Positions 15,937-24,388 of a stretch of DNA of 39,450 bases are shown in pieces. The notes beneath the pieces are model-generated. The model was not told the DNA's origin and made no database searches. It was given only the letters and a program-made list of their open reading frames with translations. The DNA is from Oscillospiraceae bacterium (GTDB lineage Bacteria; Bacillota; Clostridia; Oscillospirales; CAG-272): positions 1-39,450 of the forward strand of contig SVQY01000019.1 of assembly GCA_015065135.1 (NCBI GenBank), written 5' to 3'. Numbering within the stretch: the first letter of the stretch is position 1; the number at the start of each line of letters is the position of its first letter. Made by a program: the position numbers and the translations under genes.

Positions 15937-18324
15937 TCATCCTCGCTTATCAACCAAAGAAGCGTTATCAAAGGGCTTGACCTGTCCGTCGTTGGCATCA
16001 AAGATGGCATCATACTGCGGACCCGCGGTGGTAAAGACAAGCGTGTAGTCGTATACGTCGGACATTACGATCAGCTTAACATCCATCTCGTGGCAGATAT
16101 GGTGATCCACCTGATTGGACCAGCTGGAATTTGCCCAATTTGCGCTGCCGGTATAGTGGCTCTTGGCGTAAGGATACCAGACGATGTCGGGCAGGATCAG
16201 ATCGTACAACTTCTCCTCACAGCCGTTAAAGCCGTGGTGGGCGACCTGCACCTGATCTGCCTTCATATTCTCGCCCCACATAGCGCGCAGTCTGCGGCTG
16301 CCGATACGCTCCAGGTCACCCAGCCAGATGCAATCGGTGGTGGTCTTGTTCCCTGCGTTATCGGTGGAGGTCAGAATGGTCTTGAAGGTGGTGGTACTGT
16401 TGTTGAAATACTCAAGTCTCTTGGGATAGGTATCCTCGTGAGTGCCCATAATATCCATCTCGCAATTGGCGAAATAGAACTTCTGACCGGTATGCACCTT
16501 CAGATAATTGAAGCCGCCGGTCACATACTGCTTGTAGCTGACGATATTTCTGCGCATGCTGAACTCGGGGTTGCTACAGTTATAGCACTCGCTATCCGAG
16601 GTCGCGTTGAACAGGAAGTTGTCAAAGCGGAATGCAGGGTTCTTGCCGTAGGTCTTGAGGAAGGATTGCAGCACGTTCATATGGTCTGCGTGCTCGTGGC
16701 TGAGCGTCCAGGCACGCACGTGAATGGGCTTGGCTGCCGTAGGATCGGTGCCAAACACCTTTTTGTAAAGCGAGTTCAGCACATTCCACAAACGAACGTG
16801 ATTATCGCAGTTATTCGCGCCACGGCCGATACCGCCGTCAAAGACGATAAAGCTACCGTCCTCCAGGGTCATAATATATGCAATGCCCCAGCTACCCATA
16901 TCATAATCGTGGGTCAATGAGGTCACCATGCTCTCGGTCACCTTGGTCCAGGTGCGGTTGGGGTTCAGAATGCTCTCATCGGGCAGATCCACATACTCGG
17001 TGCTGGATGCCACGACACGGATGCTGGCCAGCGTATCCTTTACGCCCTGTGCAGCCGCGTACTGATAGGGGCTATAGTAAACGTAGAGCGCGGTACCGGT
17101 CTCTTCCTTATAATAATAACGGAAAATATTGTCGGTGCCGAGGGGCTTGCTGTTCTCATCGCCCACCATCACGAAGCCATCTGCCTCCAGCTCCTCGCAG
17201 TATGCAAGATAGGTGGTTTCGTTTGCGCCGGAGCCGGCATAAATGTACTCAATAGAGTTGTCGCCCACGTCTGCGGTGCCGTCCAGATACAGATCAGCAG
17301 CCTCGGGCTTGGGGAAATCGATCGCCCAGTCGTTGGAGATTTTCTCCACCACAGAGCAGTTTGCCGGGAAGGTCAGCGTAGAGGAGCCGTCCTCACCCTC
17401 AACGGTGCAAGCGGTGATCAGATCCTTAAAAAGATCGTATGCGCCTGCCAATGCTACGTCGTTCCAGGCCAGCAGCATGACCTTGCCGTCCTTGATCAGC
17501 ACGCCGTACTCGTTAGCGGCAAGCTTGTTCAGCTCGGCCTTGTATTCCTCGCGATCCATATTACCAACCAGGATCTCATAATCCCCTTCCTCGGCGGTAT
17601 CCAGCTTGGTAGCAAAGGTACCGGCCTTGACGCCGGTGGCATTGGCGATCATGGTGCGAAGCTCAACGCTGATATCAAAAATGTAATCGGTCTTGGCACC
17701 ACCCTGGGTCTCGGGATCCTTGGAGCCGTAGTTGGGATTGTTGACAGTATCGGTCAGGTGGCTGTAAACGAAGCTATAGGGGCTCTCGTCATTCTCCACG
17801 ACTGCAACAGAGCCGATCTTTTTCATCTCGACCTTTTTATTGACCGTGATCACGCTGCCCTTTACGGCATCCGCATTCATATACTGCGCGGTAAAATACG
17901 CCAGAGCCACACGGGTAAAGAAGGGATTGGTGCCGGCGATGACCAGCTTATCGTTCACAACGCGGATGGCCCATCCGTAGTCACCAAGACCCTTCAGGAC
18001 CTTATTGGACTCCTTAAATCCGGTATCACCGATCAGGATAGCAGCCTCCTCCAGCTCGCTCTCCTCTCCCTCATTGAGCACCTGCTGTGCGCGGATGTTC
18101 ACCTTGGTCAGATCGCGGATGGCATTGACCACGTCGGTGGCCTTCTGTTTAGCGGCAACGCTCAGATTGGCATCAAAGTAGATGCCGCACTCGGCAACAT
18201 CAAAGCCGACGGTCTTTTTGCTGACAGTAGGCTCTCCCGTGCTTTTACCCGAGCAGGATGCAAAAAGCACCGTCGCGGAAAGCAGCATCGTGAGCACCAA
18301 CAGCAAACAAAGAATTCTTTTCAT
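15937..18324 (-). CDS. LP2: lipoprotein with ComEC-like metallo-beta-lactamase domain
   Basis: A 795-residue paralogue. The lipobox is LFASC (Cys24), and two N-terminal modules follow (AAILIGDTGFKES and YEILVGNMDREE), then a middle module and a metallo-beta-lactamase domain with SHEHADH, WLGDLERIGS and AHHGFNG. LP2 and LP3 form the closest pair in the array and share the THEDTYPK, NNSTTTFK and NAGNKTTTDCIWLGD stretches almost unchanged, while their N-terminal and extreme C-terminal parts differ. The ATG has aggagga 6 nt upstream. The mature protein should be a membrane-anchored extracytoplasmic hydrolase of unknown substrate. Confidence 0.85.
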   Translation of the reverse strand: MKRILCLLLVLTMLLSATVLFASCSGKSTGEPTVSKKTVGFDVAECGIYFDANLSVAAKQKATDVVNAIRDLTKVNIRAQQVLNEGEESELEEAAILIGDTGFKESNKVLKGLGDYGWAIRVVNDKLVIAGTNPFFTRVALAYFTAQYMNADAVKGSVITVNKKVEMKKIGSVAVVENDESPYSFVYSHLTDTVNNPNYGSKDPETQGGAKTDYIFDISVELRTMIANATGVKAGTFATKLDTAEEGDYEILVGNMDREEYKAELNKLAANEYGVLIKDGKVMLLAWNDVALAGAYDLFKDLITACTVEGEDGSSTLTFPANCSVVEKISNDWAIDFPKPEAADLYLDGTADVGDNSIEYIYAGSGANETTYLAYCEELEADGFVMVGDENSKPLGTDNIFRYYYKEETGTALYVYYSPYQYAAAQGVKDTLASIRVVASSTEYVDLPDESILNPNRTWTKVTESMVTSLTHDYDMGSWGIAYIMTLEDGSFIVFDGGIGRGANNCDNHVRLWNVLNSLYKKVFGTDPTAAKPIHVRAWTLSHEHADHMNVLQSFLKTYGKNPAFRFDNFLFNATSDSECYNCSNPEFSMRRNIVSYKQYVTGGFNYLKVHTGQKFYFANCEMDIMGTHEDTYPKRLEYFNNSTTTFKTILTSTDNAGNKTTTDCIWLGDLERIGSRRLRAMWGENMKADQVQVAHHGFNGCEEKLYDLILPDIVWYPYAKSHYTGSANWANSSWSNQVDHHICHEMDVKLIVMSDVYDYTLVFTTAGPQYDAIFDANDGQVKPFDNASLVDKRG

Positions 18325-18342
18325 AAATTCCTCCTGTTTTGG

Positions 18343-18371
18343 AAAAAGCGCCGCACCGAGGTGCGGCGCTT
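18343..18371 (-). terminator. terminator-like hairpin between LP1 and LP2
   Basis: A perfect 11-bp stem (18346-18356 with 18361-18371) with a 4-nt loop is followed by five Ts on the minus strand. This is a good intrinsic terminator directly after LP1. No obvious promoter lies between it and LP2, so partial readthrough is the likely mode of expression for the downstream genes. Confidence 0.75.
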
Positions 18372-18380
18372 ACAGATCAA

Positions 18381-20792
18381 TTAATTCCCTTTGTAAATGA
18401 TGGAATCGGTATCGTACTTAGGAATAGCGGTCTCTCCAACATTGAAGAGCTCATCCTCTGCGTACTGAGAACCGTCCTTGGTCAAATACATCGAGGTGTT
18501 GTACTTATCAGACATGATGATGATCTTAACCGAAGCGATCTCATGTGCGAGAATGTAGTCAACCTTCTTATACCAAGCAGAAGCATTGGGGTTTCCGCTG
18601 TTGCCGGTGTAAACGTTGCTGGCAGCGGGCCACCAAACGACCTCGGGAGCGATCAGCTGATACAGCTCAGCCTCAACACCGTTCCAACCGTGATGCGCCA
18701 CCTGCACGTGATCGGCAGTCAGCGTATCGCCGTACATAGCGCGCATGCACTTGCTGCCCACACGCTCCAGGTCACCGAGCCAGATGGTGGTATGACTCTT
18801 TTCGGTCACGCCCTTACCGTTGGTGGAGTCCAGGGTGATACGGAAGATCGAGGAGGAGTTGTTGAAGTACTCCAGATGCTGCGGCCAGATATCCTCGTGG
18901 GTGTAGAGGACCTCCATCTTGGCGTTTGCCATATAGAAGATCTCGCCGGTGTGGATCTTGATGTAATCAAAGCCCTTGCCGTCGCCGTCGCGATCGGTCA
19001 CATAGCCCTGCAGGGACTCCAGATTGCTCTCCACATAGGATTCGGGGTTGTAAACGTTGTAGCACTCGACATCGGATGCGAAGTTGGCAAGCAGCATATC
19101 AAAGCGCAGTCTGCTATCCTTGCCGAACTTCTCACAGAACTTGGTAAAGATCATATAATGGTCCATATGCTCGTGGGTCAGGATCCACGCTCTGATATGG
19201 ATGGGATTGCTGGAGTCGGGCTCGTCACCCTCGTGAGACTTCTTGTAAAGCTCGTTGAGGATGTTCCAGAGATACTCGTGCTGATTGGTGTTACCGCCGG
19301 CGATGCCACCACCGTCGTAAACGATGAAGCTGCCGTCCTCCAGGGTGATCACGTAAGACATACCGAATGCGCCGGTGCTATAATCGATCTTGACGGCGGT
19401 GATGGCAGTCTCGGTCATCTTAACGTATGCCTGCTTGGGATTGTAGTAGTCGGTATCGGGGGTCTCTACGCCATCGGTCGTGTTGGCCACGATGCGGATG
19501 CTCTCCACAAAGTTATCAACATCCTGTGCCTCGGCGTGTGCGTAAGCAAAGTAGGAAACGCGCAGGTTGATGCCGGCGCTATAGTTAATGTAGGTGGAGA
19601 AGTAGCTGCCCTCCAGATTGGTCTCGGGACCGTACTGAACGTATTTCTCTCCGATCAGCTTCTCGCAGTAAGCCTTGTAAGCCTCCAGCGAAACGCCCTC
19701 GCCCGCATAAACATACAGATGAGAGCCGTCGCTGACGTCCTGGGTGGTCAGCAGCTCGATGCCATCGCCCTCAGGGGTCGGGAAATCGGTGACCCAAGAG
19801 TCGGAAAGCTTCATGGTGATAGAGAAGTTGGCGGGGATGTAAAGGGTCTCGTTGCCGTCCTCATCCTCAACAGTCGAATCCTTGATCATCGACTGGAACA
19901 GGCGATAAACGCGTGCCAGGCAGGTATCGTTCCAGGCTGCAAGAATGATCTTGCCGTTCTTGATGGTGAGGTTATACTCATCGGAAGCAAGGGTGGCGAG
20001 GATCTCCTTCGTCTCGGGGCGATCTACGTTGCCGACCAGGACCTCGTTCTTGCTGACCTCAACGTCATCCTGCTTGAGTGCAAAGCCATTGGCACGGATG
20101 CCGACGGCGTTGGCCAGATCAGAGCGGATGCTGTTACTGATGGTAACGGGATAGTCAACGGTTGCACCGTTGGGCTCGTTGCCGAACTCACTGCCGTCGG
20201 TAGAGTCGGTGTTGTGGTTGAATACGATGGTGTATGCACCCACGGCGTCCTCTACGCTGCCCTCCAACAGAGAAACGGTCTCCATATTCTTAACGGTAAC
20301 CTTCTTGTTCAGGGAGATCTTGCTTCCCTGCACCGCCTCGGCGGTAACGTAATGGTCGTTGAAGTAGCTCAGTGCCACACGGGTCAGGAAGCTGGTAGTG
20401 CCCACGATGACGATCTTGTTATCGAAAACGCGGATGGTCCAGCCCAGCTCACCAATGCTATTCAGGGCCTTAACGGTCTCCTTGCGGTTGGTGTTACCGA
20501 CCAGGATCTCGAGATCCTCAGTCTCAACCGCCTCTTCCTCCTGATCCACCTGCGGACGGAACGGAACACCGCTCAGCGTGGACAGCTTATCTGCCACATT
20601 GGCGACCTCGTTCTTGACATCCGAGGAGAGGTCGGAGGCCTGAACGACCGTATAGGCGCTCAGATCGACCTCCAGTACCTTCTTGTCAACCACAGGCTCA
20701 CCGTCACCGGTCTTTTTGCAGGAAGCAAAGACGGTAACAAGGCTGAGCATCATGGCAAGACAAAGGATAATGCTGAATACTCTTTTCTTCAT
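18381..20792 (-). CDS. LP1: lipoprotein with ComEC-like metallo-beta-lactamase domain
   Basis: An 803-residue protein, first of the five paralogues. The lipobox is VFASC (Cys25), followed by a short charged linker and two modules (LEILVGNTNRKET with TIRVFDNKIVIVGTTSF, then NEVLVGNVDRPET with KIILAAWNDT). A middle module with FSTYINYSAGINLRVSY precedes the metallo-beta-lactamase domain, with THEHMDH, WLGDLERVGS and AHHGWNG; the metal ligands are complete. It is the most divergent copy. The start was set at ATG 20792, where the signal peptide begins and aaggag sits 8 nt upstream; a longer frame to 20867 would add 25 residues ahead of the signal. A strong promoter lies at 20879-20907, giving a leader of about 80 nt. 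Confidence 0.85.
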   Translation of the reverse strand: MKKRVFSIILCLAMMLSLVTVFASCKKTGDGEPVVDKKVLEVDLSAYTVVQASDLSSDVKNEVANVADKLSTLSGVPFRPQVDQEEEAVETEDLEILVGNTNRKETVKALNSIGELGWTIRVFDNKIVIVGTTSFLTRVALSYFNDHYVTAEAVQGSKISLNKKVTVKNMETVSLLEGSVEDAVGAYTIVFNHNTDSTDGSEFGNEPNGATVDYPVTISNSIRSDLANAVGIRANGFALKQDDVEVSKNEVLVGNVDRPETKEILATLASDEYNLTIKNGKIILAAWNDTCLARVYRLFQSMIKDSTVEDEDGNETLYIPANFSITMKLSDSWVTDFPTPEGDGIELLTTQDVSDGSHLYVYAGEGVSLEAYKAYCEKLIGEKYVQYGPETNLEGSYFSTYINYSAGINLRVSYFAYAHAEAQDVDNFVESIRIVANTTDGVETPDTDYYNPKQAYVKMTETAITAVKIDYSTGAFGMSYVITLEDGSFIVYDGGGIAGGNTNQHEYLWNILNELYKKSHEGDEPDSSNPIHIRAWILTHEHMDHYMIFTKFCEKFGKDSRLRFDMLLANFASDVECYNVYNPESYVESNLESLQGYVTDRDGDGKGFDYIKIHTGEIFYMANAKMEVLYTHEDIWPQHLEYFNNSSSIFRITLDSTNGKGVTEKSHTTIWLGDLERVGSKCMRAMYGDTLTADHVQVAHHGWNGVEAELYQLIAPEVVWWPAASNVYTGNSGNPNASAWYKKVDYILAHEIASVKIIIMSDKYNTSMYLTKDGSQYAEDELFNVGETAIPKYDTDSIIYKGN

Positions 20793-20878
20793 GTTCAAAA
20801 CTCCTTGTGTGTAAGTTTCGCCGGATTTCCGGCACTCGGGAATTTGCTTTAGGCATAATAATACCATTAGTCGAATGT

Positions 20879-20907
20879 ATTATAGCATTTTTTTATTTCT
20901 TTTGCAA
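20879..20907 (-). promoter_or_regulatory. promoter of the lipoprotein array
   Basis: On the minus strand TTGCAA (20902-20907), a 17-nt spacer and a perfect TATAAT (20879-20884) form a strong sigma-A promoter. It is the only clear promoter found for LP1 to LP5. Confidence 0.8.
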
Positions 20908-21130
20908 GTATTCGCCCAAACTTTCACCTCTGCCGCTGTCATTTTCATCCTTTTTCACAAAAATGTTTTCTCTGATTTTGTGATAAGCACCAAGAAAACG
21001 CGGCCAAAAAAATGCATTTGCATTAAAATGTAGTTTTTTGGCTCACATATCATCTCAAATAAGATGCGCTTCTCCTCAAAAAGCAGCGTTCTTTTTTTCA
21101 AAAAACAGCGTTTTGCGGCGCAAAATTATC

Positions 21131-21159
21131 TTGACATGGGCGTGATGGGATGATATAAT
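21131..21159 (+). promoter_or_regulatory. consensus promoter of alaS
   Basis: TTGACA (21131-21136), a 17-nt spacer and TATAAT (21154-21159) are a perfect match to the sigma-A consensus. Transcription should start near 21166. Confidence 0.9.
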
Positions 21160-21202
21160 AAAAGTTAATGTTTATTATTTTTCATCGAAAGGCGTTTTTG
21201 CT

Positions 21203-23848
21203 ATGAAATGGACATCCTTAAACGAGCTGCGTGAAAAGTACCTTTCCTTCTTCGAATCGAAGGGTCATCTTCGCCTCCCCTCTTATCCTCTGGTACCCAT
21301 CAACGATAAGTCCCTGCTCCTGATCAACTCGGGCATGGCACCGATGAAGAAATTCTTTACCGGTGAGGAGGAGCCGCCTCGCAACCGCGTGACCACCTGC
21401 CAGAAGTGCATCCGCACCCCCGATCTGGAGCGCGTAGGCCACACCGCACGCCACGGCACCTTCTTTGAGATGCTGGGCAACTTCTCTTTCGGCGATTATT
21501 TCAAAAACGAGGCCATTCCGTGGGCATGGGAGTTCCTCACCGAGACTCTGGAGATCCCCGGCGAGCTGCTCTGGCCCTCTGTTTACGAGCAGGACGACGA
21601 GGCCTTTGAGCTTTGGAACAAGGTGATCGGTGTACCCGCCGAGCGCATCACCAAGCTTGGCAAGGCCGATAACTTCTGGGAGCACGGCACCGGCCCCTGC
21701 GGCCCCTGCTCCGAGATCTACTTTGACCGCGGCATCAAGTACGGCTGCGGCTCCCCCGACTGCCGTCCCGGCTGCGATTGCGACCGCTTTATGGAGATCT
21801 GGAACAATGTGTTCTCCCAGTTCAACAACGACGGCAAGGGCAACTACACCGAGCTGGCGCAGAAGAATATCGATACCGGCATGGGTCTGGAGCGCCTTGC
21901 CTGCGTGATGCAAGGCGTGGACAACATGTTCGAGGTCGATACCATCCGTAAGATCCTGGATACCGTCTGCACCATCGCCGGCAAGACCTACGGCGCGGAT
22001 AAGGATAACGATATTTCGATCCGCGTATGCACCGACCACATCAAGAGCTCTATGTTCATGATCGCCGACGGCGTGATCCCCTCCAATGAGGGCCGCGGCT
22101 ACGTGCTGCGCCGCATCATCCGCCGCGCCTGCCGTCACGGCAAGCTGCTTGGCATCGATCATCCCTTCCTCTCCGAGCTGTGCGTAGTCGCCATCGGCGA
22201 GAACAAGGATGCTTACCCCGAGCTGGCGGACAAGCAGGATTATATCCTCAAGGTCATCTCTATGGAAGAGGAGCGCTTTGACGCCACCATTGACGCCGGC
22301 CTTTCCATCCTCTCCAACCTCATCCAGGATGCCGTAAAGAACGGCAAGGACGCCATTTCCGGCGAGGATGTATTCAAGCTGTACGATACCTTTGGCTTCC
22401 CGCTTGATCTGACCAAGGAGATCCTGGCCGAAAATCACCTCTCGCTGGACGAGGAGACCTTCAAGAAGCTGATGACCGCTCAGCGCGAGCGCGCTCGCGC
22501 CGCTCGCGGCAATGTCAGCGGCTGGGATAACGCTACCAAGTCGCTGCTGGGCGAGCTGGAAAAGACCGCCTTCCGCGGCTATGACAGCTACCGCACCGAC
22601 GGTGCCAAGGTCCTTGCCATCATCGTGGAGGACGAGAACGGTGCCCAGAGCGTGAACGAGATCAGCGAGGGTGACTGCACCGTTGTACTGAGCAAGACCG
22701 TATTCTACGGCGAGGGCGGCGGCCAGATCGGTGATACCGGTACCATCTCCGCTCCCGACCTGATGCTCAATGTGCGAGACACCAAGAAAAATGACGGCGT
22801 TTACCTGCACCTTTGCACCGTTGTCAACGGCACGCTCCGCGTGGGTGACAGCGTTTGCGCCCGTATCGACGGTGCTCGCCGCGATGCCATTGCCCGTAAC
22901 CACTCGGTCGCACATCTGCTGCAGGCAGCGCTGCGCCAGGTGCTGGGCTCTCACGTAGAGCAGGCCGGCTCTCTGGTGGATAACGATAAGTGCCGCTTTG
23001 ACTTCACCCACTTTGCTGCCCTCACTGCCGAGGAGATCGCAAAGGTGGAGGCACTGGTCAATCTGCATATCTTCGCAGGCCTGCCGATCTCCATGACCGA
23101 GATGCCCCTGGACGAGGCTAAAAAGCTGGGCGCTATGGCTCTGTTTGGCGAAAAGTACGGTAAGACCGTTCGTGTTGTCCGTATGGGCAACGCTTCTACC
23201 GAGCTCTGCGGCGGCACCCATATGGATAACACCGCTCGCATCGGTCTGTTCAAGATCGTCTCCGAGACCTCTGTGGCCGCAGGTGTGCGCCGCATTGAGG
23301 CCTGCACCGGCCTTGGCGTGCTCCGTCTGCTGGCGCAGAAGGATCAGCTGCTCGCAGATACCGCCGACGCGCTGAAGGCACAGAACGTGATCGACGTTGC
23401 CAAGCGTGCCGCACAGCTGCAGGACGAGCTGAAGGGCTTGCACCGCGAGCTGGACAGCCTGAACGCAAAGCTGGCAGGCTCCAAGAAGGATGAGCTGCTT
23501 GGCGCAGCCGTTTCCGTTGGAAAAATCCGACTTGCTACCGCCCGTTTTGACGGTATGGAGCAGGAGGTTGCCCGCAGCCTTGCAGACGAGATCAAGGCAA
23601 GCTGCCCCGACACTGTGGCCGTGATCGCCACCGTGAACGGCAATGATGTAAAATTCCTCGCTATTGCCGGCAAGGATGCCGTTGCAGCAGGTGCACACGC
23701 CGGCAAGCTGGTAGGTGCCGTTGCAGCCGTGACCGGCGGCAAGGGCGGCGGTCGCCCCGACAATGCTATGGCAGGCGGCAAGGATGCCAACAAGGTGGAT
23801 GAGGCGCTCTCCTCCGCCGCTTCCCTGCTCGAAGGCCAGCTGAAATAA
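21203..23848 (+). CDS. alaS: alanyl-tRNA synthetase
   Basis: An 881-residue class II synthetase of usual length. The N-terminal aminoacylation domain carries motif 1 around SGMAPMKKFF, motif 2 with RHGTFFEMLGN and motif 3 near IPSNEGRGYVLRRIIRR. The editing domain (about 560-720) shows the zinc ligands HSVAH and CGGTH, needed to clear Ser- and Gly-tRNA(Ala). A coiled segment and the glycine-rich C-Ala (DHHA1-type) domain, ending in GGKGGGRPDNAMAGG, close the protein. It charges tRNA(Ala) in the cytoplasm. The ribosome binding site (gaaagg, about 10 nt upstream) is weak. A consensus promoter precedes the gene, no T-box leader is seen, and a strong terminator follows. Confidence 0.97.
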   Translation: MKWTSLNELREKYLSFFESKGHLRLPSYPLVPINDKSLLLINSGMAPMKKFFTGEEEPPRNRVTTCQKCIRTPDLERVGHTARHGTFFEMLGNFSFGDYFKNEAIPWAWEFLTETLEIPGELLWPSVYEQDDEAFELWNKVIGVPAERITKLGKADNFWEHGTGPCGPCSEIYFDRGIKYGCGSPDCRPGCDCDRFMEIWNNVFSQFNNDGKGNYTELAQKNIDTGMGLERLACVMQGVDNMFEVDTIRKILDTVCTIAGKTYGADKDNDISIRVCTDHIKSSMFMIADGVIPSNEGRGYVLRRIIRRACRHGKLLGIDHPFLSELCVVAIGENKDAYPELADKQDYILKVISMEEERFDATIDAGLSILSNLIQDAVKNGKDAISGEDVFKLYDTFGFPLDLTKEILAENHLSLDEETFKKLMTAQRERARAARGNVSGWDNATKSLLGELEKTAFRGYDSYRTDGAKVLAIIVEDENGAQSVNEISEGDCTVVLSKTVFYGEGGGQIGDTGTISAPDLMLNVRDTKKNDGVYLHLCTVVNGTLRVGDSVCARIDGARRDAIARNHSVAHLLQAALRQVLGSHVEQAGSLVDNDKCRFDFTHFAALTAEEIAKVEALVNLHIFAGLPISMTEMPLDEAKKLGAMALFGEKYGKTVRVVRMGNASTELCGGTHMDNTARIGLFKIVSETSVAAGVRRIEACTGLGVLRLLAQKDQLLADTADALKAQNVIDVAKRAAQLQDELKGLHRELDSLNAKLAGSKKDELLGAAVSVGKIRLATARFDGMEQEVARSLADEIKASCPDTVAVIATVNGNDVKFLAIAGKDAVAAGAHAGKLVGAVAAVTGGKGGGRPDNAMAGGKDANKVDEALSSAASLLEGQLK

Positions 23849-23870
23849 ACCAGATCCAAAATGTTGATAC

Positions 23871-23905
23871 AAAAAGCCCCCGAGGCATGGCCTCGGGGGC
23901 TTTTT
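23871..23905. terminator. strong terminator after alaS
   Basis: A perfect 16-bp stem (23871-23886 with 23890-23905) with an atg loop and A/T-runs at both ends works on both strands. It may also catch the minus-strand ftsZ transcript after it crosses the repeat array, since no other stop for ftsZ is visible. Confidence 0.92.
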
Positions 23906-23930
23906 GTATTGTGAAAAGCTGCAAGCGACA

Positions 23931-24363
23931 TATCACTTCACACGCTGCCCTCGCCGATTAAAATTGTGCGAGACGATGTGCGTCCACCTCGTCTGCGACG
24001 AGGAGTGAAATTTGCTTGATGTCTGAACAACATCACTTTGCAAAGCAAAGACGCAAATGTTCACCGAAACGCAGAGGCGAAGGTGTAGTAACCTACTCCG
24101 AACCGAGCATTGGAGGCGCAAACGAAGTATCACCTCACACGCCGCGCTCGCCGATTAAAATTGTGCGAGACGATGCGCGCGCTGAAACGCGGAGGCGAAG
24201 GTGTAGTGACCTACTCCGAGCCGAGCATTGGAGACGCAAGCGAAGTATCACCTCACACGCCGCGCTCGCCGATTAAAATTGTGCGAGACGATGCGCGCGC
24301 TGAAACGCGGAGGCGAAGGTGTAGTGACCTACTCCGAGCCGAGCATTGGAGGCGCAAACGAAG
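23931..24363. repeat. tandem array of a 118-bp repeat, three units
   Basis: Units lie at 23931-24127, 24128-24245 and 24246-24363. Units 2 and 3 are 118 bp each and differ at only two positions. Unit 1 is older in sequence and carries about 79 extra bases (roughly 23979-24064) that contain the palindrome cctcgtc/gacgagg. The 12 bases before unit 1 resemble the end of a unit. The period is not a multiple of three, so open frames crossing it are not conserved coding sequence. No CRISPR-like spacers are present. Confidence 0.9.
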
Positions 24364-24388
24364 TATCGTGCAATTTTAACGGCGAGGG
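23948..24388. repeat. inverted repeat pair flanking the array, right arm covering the ftsZ stop
   Basis: The segment at 23948-23971 is an inverted copy (21 of 24 positions, with one gap) of 24366-24388. The right arm contains the last codons and the TAA of ftsZ. Related inverted copies also sit at the same place in each 118-bp unit. Confidence 0.75.

Larger units (their letters stand above)
20793..21202. other. AT-rich divergent promoter region between LP1 and alaS
   Basis: No gene is present. The region holds the LP1 promoter (20879-20907), the alaS promoter (21131-21159), a small hairpin in the LP1 leader (near 20820-20833) and two AT-rich imperfect inverted repeats: cacaaaa/ttttgtg near 20956-20982 and gccaaaaaa/ttttttggc at 21003-21042. 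There is no T-box, although alaS genes of Bacillota often have one; the alaS leader is only about 37 nt. Confidence 0.7.

Noticed and set aside
21003-21042. AT-rich inverted repeat as a terminator for LP1 or alaS
   Set aside because: It lies upstream of both divergent genes, where no transcript is expected to end, and the stem is mostly A-T pairs with a broken centre.
20961-21202. T-box riboswitch upstream of alaS
   Set aside because: The predicted leader is only about 37 nt, with no antiterminator sequence or specifier stem; the promoter sits directly before the gene.
21218-23872. Minus-strand open frame of over 880 codons opposite alaS
   Set aside because: alaS has complete motifs, a consensus promoter and a terminator. 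The opposite frame is a shadow of its codon bias.
23931-24363. CRISPR array
   Set aside because: Units are 118 bp and contiguous, with no unique spacers between short repeats, and no cas genes are nearby.
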